This document shows, one piece after another, positions 7,292-14,319 of a stretch of DNA of 29,781 nt. The translations under genes were made by a program, and so were the position numbers. The DNA lies in assembly GCA_934615635.1 (NCBI GenBank), contig CAKTTT010000004.1, positions 1 through 29,781 of the forward strand, written 5' to 3'. The stretch's first letter is position 1. The number at the start of each line of letters is the position of its first letter. The stretch is from an uncultured Eubacteriales bacterium (lineage in GTDB: Bacteria > Bacillota > Clostridia > Oscillospirales > Acutalibacteraceae). Below the pieces are notes generated by a model, which was not told where the DNA came from, ran no database searches, and saw nothing but the letters and a program-made list of their open reading frames with translations.

Positions 7292-8470
7292 CTAGATGGT
7301 GCGCCGCCGGATCCCCTCCAGCGCCTCGCGGATCAGATTCTCCCCGTCCAGGGCGGCCTCGGCGGCCTCCACCATCGCCAGCTTGGGCCGGGTGCGGGGA
7401 TGCCGGGGGGTAAAGACGGTGCAGCAGTCCTCATAAGGCTGAATGGAAATCTCAAAGGTGCCGATGCGCCGGGCAATCGCGATAATTTCTTCCTTGTCCA
7501 TGCCCACCAGCGGCCGGAAAACCGGCAGATCGGCCACCGCATCGGTGCAGGCGATGGCGGGGATGGTCTGGCTCGCCACCTGCCCCACGCTCTCACCGGT
7601 GATCAGCGCCCCGCAGTCGGCGGATTTCGCCACCGCAGCGGCGATGCGCATCATGAAGCGGCGCATAATCAGCGTGAAAAGCTCCTCCGGGCACAGGCGG
7701 CGGATCTCCTCCTGGATATGGGTGAAGGGGACGATCTGCAGCTCCATCCGCCCGGCATAGGTCCCCACCTGCTCCAGCAGGGAGATCACCTTCTGCTCCG
7801 CCCGCTCGCTGGTGTAGGGGGGAGAGGCGAAATGGACGGCGGTGAGCTCGATGCCCCTCTTGGCCATCATATAAGCCGCCACCGGGGAATCGATGCCGCC
7901 GGAAATCAGCAGAGCGGCCCGGCCGCCGGTTCCCACCGGCATACCTCCCGCGCCGGGAAGCTGGGCGCCGTGGATATACGCGCCGAAATCCCGGATTTCC
8001 ACCCAAATTACCAGCTCCGGCCGGTGAACGTCCACCGTCAGATGGGGATACTGCTCCAGCAGGTATCCTCCTACCTCCCCGCAGATCTCCGGGGAGGTCA
8101 GGGGAAAGCTCTTGTCGCTGCGGCGGGCCTCCACCTTAAAGGTGTTCACCGCCTCCAGAGAGGGACGGAGATAGGCTGCCGCCGCCTGCCGGATGGCCTC
8201 CAGATCCTTTTCCACCACCTGGGCCCGGGAAAAGGCGGATATGCCGAAAACCCGGGAAACCCGGTCGCAGGCCTCATCCAGATCGGCGGCGGGGTTCTCG
8301 GGCTCGATATAAATGGTGGACTGGGCCTTGCGCAGCCGGAAATCCCCGGCGGGCGCCAGCCGCCTGCGCAGATTTTTCAGCAGTATGTTTTCAAAGGTGC
8401 CGCGATTGAGCCCTTTTAGGGCCAGCTCGCCGTTTTTGATGAGTAAAATTTCATGCGGGGCGCTCGACAT
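7292..8470 (-). CDS. thiI: tRNA 4-thiouridine synthase ThiI (rhodanese-less type)
   Basis: A 392-residue enzyme that adenylates and thiolates U8 of tRNA, and in many bacteria also donates sulfur for thiamine. An N-terminal ferredoxin-like part and a THUMP domain cover about residues 1-165 (HGAQLPG follows). The PP-loop is LLISGGIDSP at 187-195. ITGESVGQVASQT at 290-302 and PYEDCCTVFTP at 345-355 are the typical ThiI blocks. The C-terminal rhodanese domain of the Escherichia coli protein is absent, as is usual in Firmicutes, where a dedicated cysteine desulfurase delivers sulfur directly. Such a desulfurase is the first gene of this operon. The start follows the sortase stop by 15 bases, with AAGGAAC as the ribosome site. 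Confidence 0.96.
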   Translation of the reverse strand: MSSAPHEILLIKNGELALKGLNRGTFENILLKNLRRRLAPAGDFRLRKAQSTIYIEPENPAADLDEACDRVSRVFGISAFSRAQVVEKDLEAIRQAAAAYLRPSLEAVNTFKVEARRSDKSFPLTSPEICGEVGGYLLEQYPHLTVDVHRPELVIWVEIRDFGAYIHGAQLPGAGGMPVGTGGRAALLISGGIDSPVAAYMMAKRGIELTAVHFASPPYTSERAEQKVISLLEQVGTYAGRMELQIVPFTHIQEEIRRLCPEELFTLIMRRFMMRIAAAVAKSADCGALITGESVGQVASQTIPAIACTDAVADLPVFRPLVGMDKEEIIAIARRIGTFEISIQPYEDCCTVFTPRHPRTRPKLAMVEAAEAALDGENLIREALEGIRRRTI

Positions 8471-8485
8471 GGCATTCGTTCCTTT

Positions 8486-10087
8486 TTATTCCGATTCCGT
8501 CCCCTGCTCCTCCGGGTTTCCTGCGTTTTCCGCTACCGGGTCGGGCTGGGTGGGTTCTGTTTCCTGTGCCTGAGTGGCTTCCGTTTCCTGCGGCTGGGTT
8601 TCAGGCGGATCTGTGGCCGGGGGCTGGGTGACGGGCGGCGCGGGCGGATCCGTCTGCTGCGTCTGCGAAGGCTGGGTGGTGGTTTCGGGCGGCGTGGGCT
8701 TGGGGGTCGTTGTGGGCGCCGGCTTTGTCGGCGCCGACTTGGTGGAGGCCGTGGTGGGGGCGGCCGAACCGGTGGGCGCCGGCTTGGTCGCCGGCGTCGT
8801 CTGCGCGGGCTCGGTGGCGGAACCCTCGGTTTCCGCCGTGGAGGGAATCGTATAGCCGTTTTCGGTGTAATAGGGATGCGGCTCCTTCTTCTGGTTGACG
8901 TACCAGGCCAGCGGCATGATCACATCGTCGTTGGCTTTGATTTTGTTCACCGCCACGTCGGCGCTTTCCCCCGGCCGTACCTTGCGGGCGAACACCGCCA
9001 GCCGTCCGTCGTCGAAATGGACGGCGCTTTCCGCCGTACAGGTGGAGAGAATTAGGATATCGTCGTCCGCCTGCACATCCACCGCCTTTTCAAAATCCCA
9101 CATGGAGCGGGCGCGGATCTCATCTATATAGCGGAGGAACTCCTTATCGCTGGAAAAGTCATCGCCGGTGCGGGTATAATAATACCGGGCCTCGTTACCC
9201 TCGCTCTCGTCCATCACCGCGATGGCGAACACCTTGTACTGGGCCTCCTCGAACACCGTGTTCATGGTGATGAGCGGGGCGCTGCGCACATTGGAAAGGC
9301 TGCCGATAAATTTGTTCAGCCCCGCGAACATATCCCCGGTGGCCATGTTGTGCCCATAGATAATCAGGGACTTGTTATGATCCTCCGGGGTTTCGATGGT
9401 GTTGCGCATATCGAAGAAAAGGCAGCCGTATTTCGTCTCATTCTTATGAAAATCGTGCTTGAGATAGTAGGCGTTGTCGATGCCCCTGACAATGGGCAGA
9501 TTGATCTTCAGGAAATCGTTGGCCTTGTTGGATTTATAGGTGATAAAGCCCCGCAGGTCGGTGTTTTCGGTATACAGCAGCTTGAAGGAATCGTCCATGC
9601 CGGGGAGAAAATCGAAATTCTCCAGCTCTTCCGGCAGGGAGACGGGGGCGTCGGGGTTGTATTTGTTCCCCGACTGAGCGTACAGATCCCGGGCCGCGGC
9701 GGGAAGGATGACCATATCGTTGGCAAGATAGGACAGGGAGCCCACCAAGGTCAGCAGCGCCAGGACGAACACGCACTTGCGCACGACCTCCAGCGCCCCG
9801 TCCCCCACGTGAGGAACGACCACCTCCACCATGGACAGCAGCACCTGCCCCACCGACCGCCGCTTACGCGGCCCGCGGGCGGGCGCATCCTCCTCCACAG
9901 GCATCACCAGGGGGAATTCTTCCGCCTGCGAAGAGAACAGGGTCTCCTCCGCCCCCGTTTCGGCGGCGTCCTCTTCCGAGGCGACCGTCTGAGCCGCCTG
10001 TTCTCCGGCCTCTTCCAGCGAGCCGTATTGTTCAATGAGTTCGCGGATCTCCTCTTCCGGTTTCCGCGGTTCCCGTTTGTTGTCCAT
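8486..10087 (-). CDS. Class B sortase with intact catalytic triad and long Pro/Thr tail
   Basis: A 533-residue membrane transpeptidase that would attach secreted proteins to the cell wall. Residues 1-95 are an acidic, cytoplasmic N-terminus. About 104-122 is one transmembrane helix. Residues 150-395 are the sortase B domain with YGHNM (His246), ILILSTC (Cys350) and GRLAVFARK (Arg362), the complete triad. Residues 413-533 form an unusual Thr/Pro/Glu-rich tail with no fold. Typical SrtB proteins are about 220-300 residues and end shortly after the catalytic domain. The gene sits between a cysteine desulfurase (31 bases upstream) and thiI (15 bases downstream), which have no obvious functional link to it. 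A degenerate paralogous domain lies in the last gene of the same operon. GAAAGGAGG precedes the ATG. Confidence 0.94.
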   Translation of the reverse strand: MDNKREPRKPEEEIRELIEQYGSLEEAGEQAAQTVASEEDAAETGAEETLFSSQAEEFPLVMPVEEDAPARGPRKRRSVGQVLLSMVEVVVPHVGDGALEVVRKCVFVLALLTLVGSLSYLANDMVILPAAARDLYAQSGNKYNPDAPVSLPEELENFDFLPGMDDSFKLLYTENTDLRGFITYKSNKANDFLKINLPIVRGIDNAYYLKHDFHKNETKYGCLFFDMRNTIETPEDHNKSLIIYGHNMATGDMFAGLNKFIGSLSNVRSAPLITMNTVFEEAQYKVFAIAVMDESEGNEARYYYTRTGDDFSSDKEFLRYIDEIRARSMWDFEKAVDVQADDDILILSTCTAESAVHFDDGRLAVFARKVRPGESADVAVNKIKANDDVIMPLAWYVNQKKEPHPYYTENGYTIPSTAETEGSATEPAQTTPATKPAPTGSAAPTTASTKSAPTKPAPTTTPKPTPPETTTQPSQTQQTDPPAPPVTQPPATDPPETQPQETEATQAQETEPTQPDPVAENAGNPEEQGTESE

Positions 10088-10118
10088 AAAGGTCCTCCTT
10101 TCAGACTGTGGCAGGGGG

Positions 10119-11252
10119 CTATCGCCGGATCAGCACCGCGCGGGCTTCCTCCACCCCGGCTAAAAAGCGATCGATGTCCTCCTCGTCGTTATCCCGGGAG
10201 AGACTGACCCGCAGGGCGGAATCAATCTCCGCTGGCGGCAGCCCCAGCGCCGCCAGCACGGGGCTGCTTTTTCCCCGGGAGCAGGCGGAACCGCTGGAAA
10301 CATACACCCCCCGCTGGGCGAGGAAATGCAGCAGCGTCTCGCTGCGGATGCCCGGGACCGACAGGTTGAGAATATACGGCGCGTGCCGGGCGGGCCGGTG
10401 GAGGAGGATCTCCTCCTGCCTCTCCAGACCGGCCAGCAGCCGGTTCATCAGCTCTTCAAATCGGGCGCGCTGGCCCGCAAGCTCCGGGACGGCCGCCGCC
10501 GCTGCGCCGAAGGCGGCGATGGCGGGGGTGGCCTCGGTGCCCGGGCGCAGCCCTCTTTCCTGCCCGCCGCCGAAGGCCCGGGGCAGGATCCGCACCCCCT
10601 TCTTCACATAAAGGGCGCCGCACCCCTTGGGCGCGTGGATCTTGTGGCCGCTGACCGTGAGCAGGTCCACATCCATCGGCCGCACCCGGATGGGCAGCTT
10701 GCCGAAGGCCTGGACCGCGTCGCAGTGGAGCAGCGCCCGGGGCGCCAGCCGCCGCACCAGCGGCGCGGCCTCTTCCACCGGCAGGATGGCGCCGGTCTCG
10801 TTGTTCACCAGCATCATGCTGACCAACATCGTGTCCGGCCGCAGCGCCGCCTCCAGGGCGGAAAGCGGTACGCAGCCGCTCCCGTCGGGAACCAGCCGGG
10901 TCACCTCCCAGCCCTCCTTCTCCAGTTGGCCGCAAGCGGCGGCCACCGAGGGGTGCTCCATCGCGGTGGTCACGATATGCCGGCCGCCACGCGCTTTGGC
11001 GGCCGCCGCGCCGAATATCGCCAGATTGTTGGCCTCCGTGCCGCCGGAGGTGAAGGTGAGGGTATCGGGCGCGGCGCCCAGCAGGCCGGCCACCGCGCTC
11101 CGGGCGGCCTCCATCTCCCGCTCCGCCTCAAAGCCGACGGTGTGGAGGGAGGAGGGATTTCCCCAGCAAGCCGTCATCATTTCATACGCCTTATCCGCCG
11201 CCGCCCGGCAGACGGCGGTGGTGGCGCTGTTGTCCAGATAGGCCCGTTTCAT
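10119..11252 (-). CDS. Cysteine desulfurase (NifS/IscS family), ThiI partner
   Basis: A 377-residue PLP enzyme that takes sulfur from cysteine as a protein persulfide. YLDNSATT begins at residue 5. His100 lies in TTAMEHPS, the PLP lysine is Lys204 in SGHKIHAPKG, and the persulfide cysteine is Cys324 in SSGSACSRG. The start is Met at 11252: AAGGAA lies just upstream and the family N-terminus MKRAYLDNSATT begins there. The frame continues 50 codons further, but that extension runs through the promoter and is not conserved-looking. Co-transcription with thiI points to the NifZ/IscS-type desulfurase dedicated to tRNA thiolation known in Bacillus. It is the first gene of the four-gene operon. Confidence 0.94.
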   Translation of the reverse strand: MKRAYLDNSATTAVCRAAADKAYEMMTACWGNPSSLHTVGFEAEREMEAARSAVAGLLGAAPDTLTFTSGGTEANNLAIFGAAAAKARGGRHIVTTAMEHPSVAAACGQLEKEGWEVTRLVPDGSGCVPLSALEAALRPDTMLVSMMLVNNETGAILPVEEAAPLVRRLAPRALLHCDAVQAFGKLPIRVRPMDVDLLTVSGHKIHAPKGCGALYVKKGVRILPRAFGGGQERGLRPGTEATPAIAAFGAAAAAVPELAGQRARFEELMNRLLAGLERQEEILLHRPARHAPYILNLSVPGIRSETLLHFLAQRGVYVSSGSACSRGKSSPVLAALGLPPAEIDSALRVSLSRDNDEEDIDRFLAGVEEARAVLIRR

Positions 11253-11297
11253 GGCTGCATTTCCTTCAATACTGATAAATATAGAATTCGACACTTT

Positions 11298-11326
11298 ATT
11301 ATATAACAAAAACGCCCGATATACAA
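11298..11326 (-). promoter_or_regulatory. Promoter of the desulfurase-sortase-thiI-cinA operon
   Basis: Minus strand: TTGTAT (11326-11321), a 17-base spacer and a perfect TATAAT (11303-11298), about 45 bases before the start codon. Local AT-richness stands out from the GC-rich flanks. Confidence 0.78.
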
Positions 11327-11415
11327 CCGCTTCTTTGCAGCGAATTTGCGGAACACGGCGGAATCCCGTCGAAAGCACGTCTCCCCTGGGACGCATGGGC
11401 AAAAAATAACAGGGC

Positions 11416-11501
11416 TGTAACCAATCCCTGGAATGTTTGCAAAAGTGTAATCCAATTGTAACCGAAAAGGGGTGGTTTCCAACCGGGACGGGGCATATAA
11501 T
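11416..11501 (+). promoter_or_regulatory. Probable promoter region of the secreted-protein gene
   Basis: TATAAT at 11496-11501 is a good -10. The matching -35 (TGGTTT, 11473-11478, 17-base spacer) is poor, suggesting activator dependence or another sigma factor. Upstream are TGTAACCAATCC (11416-11427), TGTAATCCAATT (11446-11457, 30 bases on) and a further TTGTAACC (11456-11463), which look like repeated binding sites. Confidence 0.5.
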
Positions 11502-11551
11502 AAATGCGTGGCCGGGGAAAGAGGCCCAAGCCTGATCGGAAAGGATGAGTT

Positions 11552-11953
11552 ATGATGAAAAAACGGCGTATCGGCAAAAAGCTCCTGGTTATGGCCGCCC
11601 TCCTGCTTTTCAGCGCCTTCACCATGGCCGTCTGTGCCGAGGATGGCGGTTACTGGACCACCTGCACCGACAGCGAGGGGCGCGTGGTGCGGGTGTTCAC
11701 CTACACCGAGCCGGTGGAATACACCTTCGGGGAATGGGATCCCGACCAGCCGCTGGACCAGCCAGATGAACCGGTCGAACCGGATGAGCCCGTGGCCGGC
11801 GCGGATCAAGCCCCCCTCCACCTGGCGGCCCCCGAGGGCGGGCAAACCGCGGGAGCCGCGGCCGCCGCCCCTTCCAATCCGCTGGCCGGCGTGGCGGCGC
11901 TGGGCGTGGTGATGCTGGCGGTGCTGGCGGCGGCGCTGTACAAGGACGTCTGA
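11552..11953 (+). CDS. Secreted, C-terminally anchored protein with NPLAG sorting-like signal
   Basis: A 133-residue protein. Residues 1-29 are a signal peptide (basic MMKKRRIGKK, hydrophobic core, cleavage probably after VCA). The mature part starts EDGGYWTTCTDSEGRVVRVFTYTEPVEYTFGEW. It continues into a D/E/P-rich spacer (EPVEPDEP) and an Ala-rich spacer. The C-terminus is NPLAG (109-113) followed by about 18 hydrophobic residues and a charged end (LYKDV). This resembles a cell-wall sorting signal of the NPxTG/NPQTN type used by class B sortases, with Thr replaced by Ala. It could alternatively be a plain membrane anchor. It is transcribed away from the sortase operon, 299 bases from the desulfurase start. 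AAAGGATGAG precedes the start. No homologous family recognised. Confidence 0.8.
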   Translation: MMKKRRIGKKLLVMAALLLFSAFTMAVCAEDGGYWTTCTDSEGRVVRVFTYTEPVEYTFGEWDPDQPLDQPDEPVEPDEPVAGADQAPLHLAAPEGGQTAGAAAAAPSNPLAGVAALGVVMLAVLAAALYKDV

Positions 11954-11994
11954 AGCCGGCGGGACGTTGAATGGTACGGAAAGGATGATTCTTT

Positions 11995-12114
11995 ATGCAA
12001 AAATGGATACCGTGGATGCTGCTTGCCCTGTCCGCTTTCTGCGCGGCTTTTTGCCTGAAAGTGCGCCGGCGGCGCCTGGCGCGTCCGATGGTGGAGGATT
12101 TCGATATCCGATAG
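11995..12114 (+). CDS. 39-residue single-pass membrane peptide
   Basis: A short gene starting MQKWIPWMLLALSAFC. It has one hydrophobic helix (about residues 5-21, with three Cys or small residues near the end), then a strongly basic stretch KVRRRRLARP and a short acidic tail EDFDIR. By the positive-inside rule the C-terminus is cytoplasmic. AAAGGATG lies upstream with a somewhat long spacing of about 10 bases. It lies 41 bases after the secreted-protein gene and before a large hairpin, so it is probably the second gene of that transcript. Family not recognised; conservation in relatives would decide whether it is real. Confidence 0.55.
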   Translation: MQKWIPWMLLALSAFCAAFCLKVRRRRLARPMVEDFDIR

Positions 12115-12167
12115 AACATACCCCCTCTTTATGCCTTCATGGATTCTCCTCCTGATGAATAAAGCCC

Positions 12168-12212
12168 AAAGGGAAGGGGCCGCATGGCAATGCCATGCGG
12201 CCCCTTCCCTTT
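12168..12212. terminator. Large bidirectional hairpin (22-bp perfect arms)
   Basis: Bases 12168-12189 are the exact reverse complement of 12191-12212, with a single central base. The AAAGGG/CCCTTT ends give a short A/T tract on either strand. It probably ends the transcript of the secreted protein and may insulate the convergent TauE/SafE genes. The remaining 12213-12446 holds no gene I can support. Confidence 0.6.
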
Positions 12213-12446
12213 GCACGGTTGAAAAGGTGCGGTTTTGCCCCCGCCTTTTCTTGGGATCGGGCGAAAGCCGCGCGGGGATCTATCCGCGTCTTTCGCGCCA
12301 GTCCGGCGCGCCCATGAGCGGATCCGCCGGGAGGAACGGCCGCCCCTGCTCCCCCTAAGCCGCCGGAAGAATCGCCACGGGCCGAAGGATATCCTTGTCC
12401 CGCCGCCCTATTCATGGGCAGGATTCTCCGCCGGTCGAAGCGTCTT

Positions 12447-12821
12447 TTATCCCCCGTCCTTTTCCGGCTCCGGCTTTTTGCAGAACAGCTCCTTCACCCC
12501 GATATACAGCAAAAACACCCCGAAGGCTCGCCGCAGCAGGCTGATGTCGATCACCGCCGCCCCCCACGCCGCCAGCAGGGAGGAGGGAATCCCGGCCAGG
12601 GTGCAGATCAGCACCGCCTTTTTTTCCACCAGCTTGTTCTTGATGTGGGAAACCAGCGCCGCCGGGGCACAGAAGAGGAAATACAGCAGATTGATGCCGC
12701 CGGCCGCGTACTGGTTGACCTCGGTGAAGCTGGTCATATACAGAATCAGCAGGGAGCCGCCGCCGATGCCGAAGCCGCTGAGCACCCCGGTCAGCAGGCC
12801 GATGAGGAAATGGAGAAGCAT
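12447..12821 (-). CDS. TauE/SafE-family half permease, second subunit
   Basis: A 124-residue membrane protein from the TSUP (sulfite/sulfonate exporter) family. It corresponds to one of the two repeats of a normal 250-residue protein. The repeat signature GLLTGVLSGFGIGGGSLLI is at residues 8-26, and the INLLYFLFCAPAALVSHIKNK block is typical of the first half of helix 2-3. It starts at 12821, where its ATG shares one base with the TGA of the upstream half (TGATG), so the halves are coupled. It ends in a lysine-rich tail CKKPEPEKDGG. The two proteins probably form a heterodimer replacing the single-chain pseudo-dimer. Substrate unknown. Confidence 0.85.
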   Translation of the reverse strand: MLLHFLIGLLTGVLSGFGIGGGSLLILYMTSFTEVNQYAAGGINLLYFLFCAPAALVSHIKNKLVEKKAVLICTLAGIPSSLLAAWGAAVIDISLLRRAFGVFLLYIGVKELFCKKPEPEKDGG

Positions 12822-13180
12822 CACAGCAGCAGCACCGCCCGGATACCGCCGTAGAGGATCAGCAGCCCGAAAGCCCGCCGCAGCAGGGTCACCGGCATTT
12901 TTTTGAAGATCCTGCCCGAAATAACCCCTCCGGCCAATCCGCCCAGGAGAAAGGGCAGCGCATACAGGAAATCCACCCCGCCGCGGAAAAAGTATATCAC
13001 CAGGGAGACGGCGGACAAGGGCAGGATCACCGCGACCGAGGTGGCGAAAGCCCGTTTCTGCTCCAGCCCCAGCCATTTGGTGAACATCGGCACCAGAAAC
13101 AGTCCCCCGCCCGAGCCGAAGAAGCCGTTGGCCGCTCCCGCCAGCGCGCCGGTGACGGCATATTTGACGTTTTGCTTCAT
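12821..13180 (-). CDS. TauE/SafE-family half permease, first subunit
   Basis: A 119-residue membrane protein with about four helices. The TSUP repeat signature GALAGAANGFFGSGGGLFLVP (with the GSGGG loop) is at residues 11-31, followed by KRAFATSVAVILPLSAVSL. It ends in FGLLILYGGIRAVLLL, the terminal helix. A strong AAAGGGGGGGGAA site precedes the ATG at 13180. Only about half the usual family length, and paired with a second half in an overlapping gene. An ancestral split or an unduplicated two-subunit form are both possible. The family exports small sulfur-containing or organic anions. Confidence 0.86.
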   Translation of the reverse strand: MKQNVKYAVTGALAGAANGFFGSGGGLFLVPMFTKWLGLEQKRAFATSVAVILPLSAVSLVIYFFRGGVDFLYALPFLLGGLAGGVISGRIFKKMPVTLLRRAFGLLILYGGIRAVLLL

Positions 13181-13350
13181 GCTGTTCCCCCCCCTTTACC
13201 CGCATAGTGTGCCACGCTTGCCTCCAAACATACGCCCAAAAAGACGAAGAAAGGGAGGGGCGCCATTCATACCCGCCCTTTTCGCCGCATATATAAAAAG
13301 GCAGGCCCGTTTGACGGCTCAACCAAATGACAGGAGGCAAACGAGGGATC

Positions 13351-13896
13351 ATGAAGGATTACACACCCTTTAAGGAGAACGGCAAAGTCGAAGCGGCGGC
13401 TCCCGAACCCTATCCGCCGCTGGAGGTGGAGGGTCCCAATCCCCAGTACGCCCGCCTGCTGGGAATCGATATGGCGGGCGGAAGAGGCGAGATGACCTCC
13501 ATCACCCAATACCTCTATCATAGCTGGACCCTGCCGGATTTCGACAACGCCGCGCCTACCCTCCGTCAGATCGCCCAGGTGGAGATGCACCATCTGGATA
13601 TGCTGGGCGTCCTGATCGAAAAGCTAGGCGGCAACCCCAAATACCAGGCGGTGCAGAACCGGCCCGCGCTGTGGACCGGCGGCATGGTGACCTACAACCG
13701 CACCCCCGCCATGGCCATACGGGACAACATGGCGCTGGAGCAGAGCGCCATCGACACCTACCGCAAACAACTGCTGGTGATCCGGGACACCCACGTGGCC
13801 GCCGTCATCCGCCGCATCCTGATGGACGAGGAGATCCATCTGCTGCTTTTCAAGCGGCTGCTGGCCTCCACCGGCATACGGCCCCAGCCCCGCTGA
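13351..13896 (+). CDS. Ferritin-fold, Mn-catalase-like di-metal protein
   Basis: A 181-residue soluble four-helix protein. The start at 13351 is preferred to the ATG at 13327 because AGGAGG (13332-13337) lies between them. The sequence YPPLEVEGPNPQYARLLGID then EMTSITQYLYHSW fits the manganese-catalase-like ferritin superfamily group of Clostridia. Candidate metal ligands are Glu in GEMTSI, ExxH in VEMHHL, Glu in ALEQSAI, and ExxH in DEEIHL, two per helix pair as expected for a di-iron or di-manganese site. It lies near a superoxide dismutase, suggesting a role in peroxide or oxygen stress. Activity as a catalase is not shown by the sequence; spore-coat relatives such as CotJC share the fold. 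Confidence 0.82.
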   Translation: MKDYTPFKENGKVEAAAPEPYPPLEVEGPNPQYARLLGIDMAGGRGEMTSITQYLYHSWTLPDFDNAAPTLRQIAQVEMHHLDMLGVLIEKLGGNPKYQAVQNRPALWTGGMVTYNRTPAMAIRDNMALEQSAIDTYRKQLLVIRDTHVAAVIRRILMDEEIHLLLFKRLLASTGIRPQPR

Positions 13897-13900
13897 AAGC

Positions 13901-13934
13901 CGCGGGCCGTCCGGATGGATCCGGACGGCCCGCG
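13901..13934. terminator. Bidirectional terminator between convergent genes
   Basis: A perfect 15-bp stem (13901-13915 with 13920-13934) and a TGGA loop lie 4 bases after the ferritin-fold gene stop and 5 bases after the stop of the convergent small membrane-peptide gene. The plus-strand tail AGCTCTTATTTATCC is moderately T-rich. Confidence 0.8.
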
Positions 13935-13939
13935 AGCTC

Positions 13940-14047
13940 TTATTTATCCTTTCCGCAGCGGAAGCAGGCCCCCAGCAGGAATCCCAGGGAACCGCTGCAC
14001 AAAGCGGTGGCGGCAAGGCCGAGTATCCATACCACGAAAGCTCTCAC
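13940..14047 (-). CDS. 35-residue membrane peptide, second of an overlapping pair
   Basis: A very short gene with a GTG start, beginning VRAFVVWILGLAATALC (initiator read as Met). It is one hydrophobic hairpin or single helix, ending GACFRCGKDK, a C-x-x-C pair next to a basic tail. Its GTG overlaps the TGA of the upstream 42-residue gene by four bases (GTGA), so translation is coupled. The shared terminator lies 5 bases after its stop. Precise packing against both neighbours supports a real gene, although it is too short for family recognition. Confidence 0.55.
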   Translation of the reverse strand: MRAFVVWILGLAATALCSGSLGFLLGACFRCGKDK

Positions 14048-14172
14048 GCCATGCACCGCCTTCCAAAAAAGAGCGTCTGCATCCCCCGCAGGATCAACGC
14101 CGCCGCCGAGCAAAACACCACCATGCCGAAAATGCACAGGCTTTTGAAAAGCAGCTTGATATTCGTCATCAT
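14044..14172 (-). CDS. 42-residue membrane peptide, first of an overlapping pair
   Basis: Begins MMTNIKLLFKSLCIFGMVVFC: a basic N-terminus, one transmembrane helix (about residues 10-28) and a short basic tail FFGRRCMA. GAGGG lies seven bases before the first of two adjacent ATGs. Its stop overlaps the start of the next peptide. No family recognised. Candidates are small accessory subunits of a membrane complex, toxin-like peptides, or sporulation membrane peptides. It diverges from the superoxide dismutase gene, with 147 bases between starts. Confidence 0.55.
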   Translation of the reverse strand: MMTNIKLLFKSLCIFGMVVFCSAAALILRGMQTLFFGRRCMA

Positions 14173-14319
14173 ATGGCAACCCTCATTTCAAAAAAGCGTT
14201 CCTATCAGCAGTTTATGCAGGAAAGCGCGCCGTTGTACCGGTTTTTTCTGCCAAGCGTATGAAAAACCGCCGCTGCGGCACACTAAATCCGTAAAAAACC
14301 ACCGGAAGGATGAAAAACG

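Noticed and set aside
5953..7413. 486-codon plus-strand open frame
   Set aside because: It lies opposite CinA, is His/Gly/Arg-rich, and has no recognisable motif.
11253..11402. N-terminal extension of the cysteine desulfurase
   Set aside because: The extra 50 codons cover the promoter boxes at 11298-11326, and the family N-terminus starts at 11252 behind a ribosome site.
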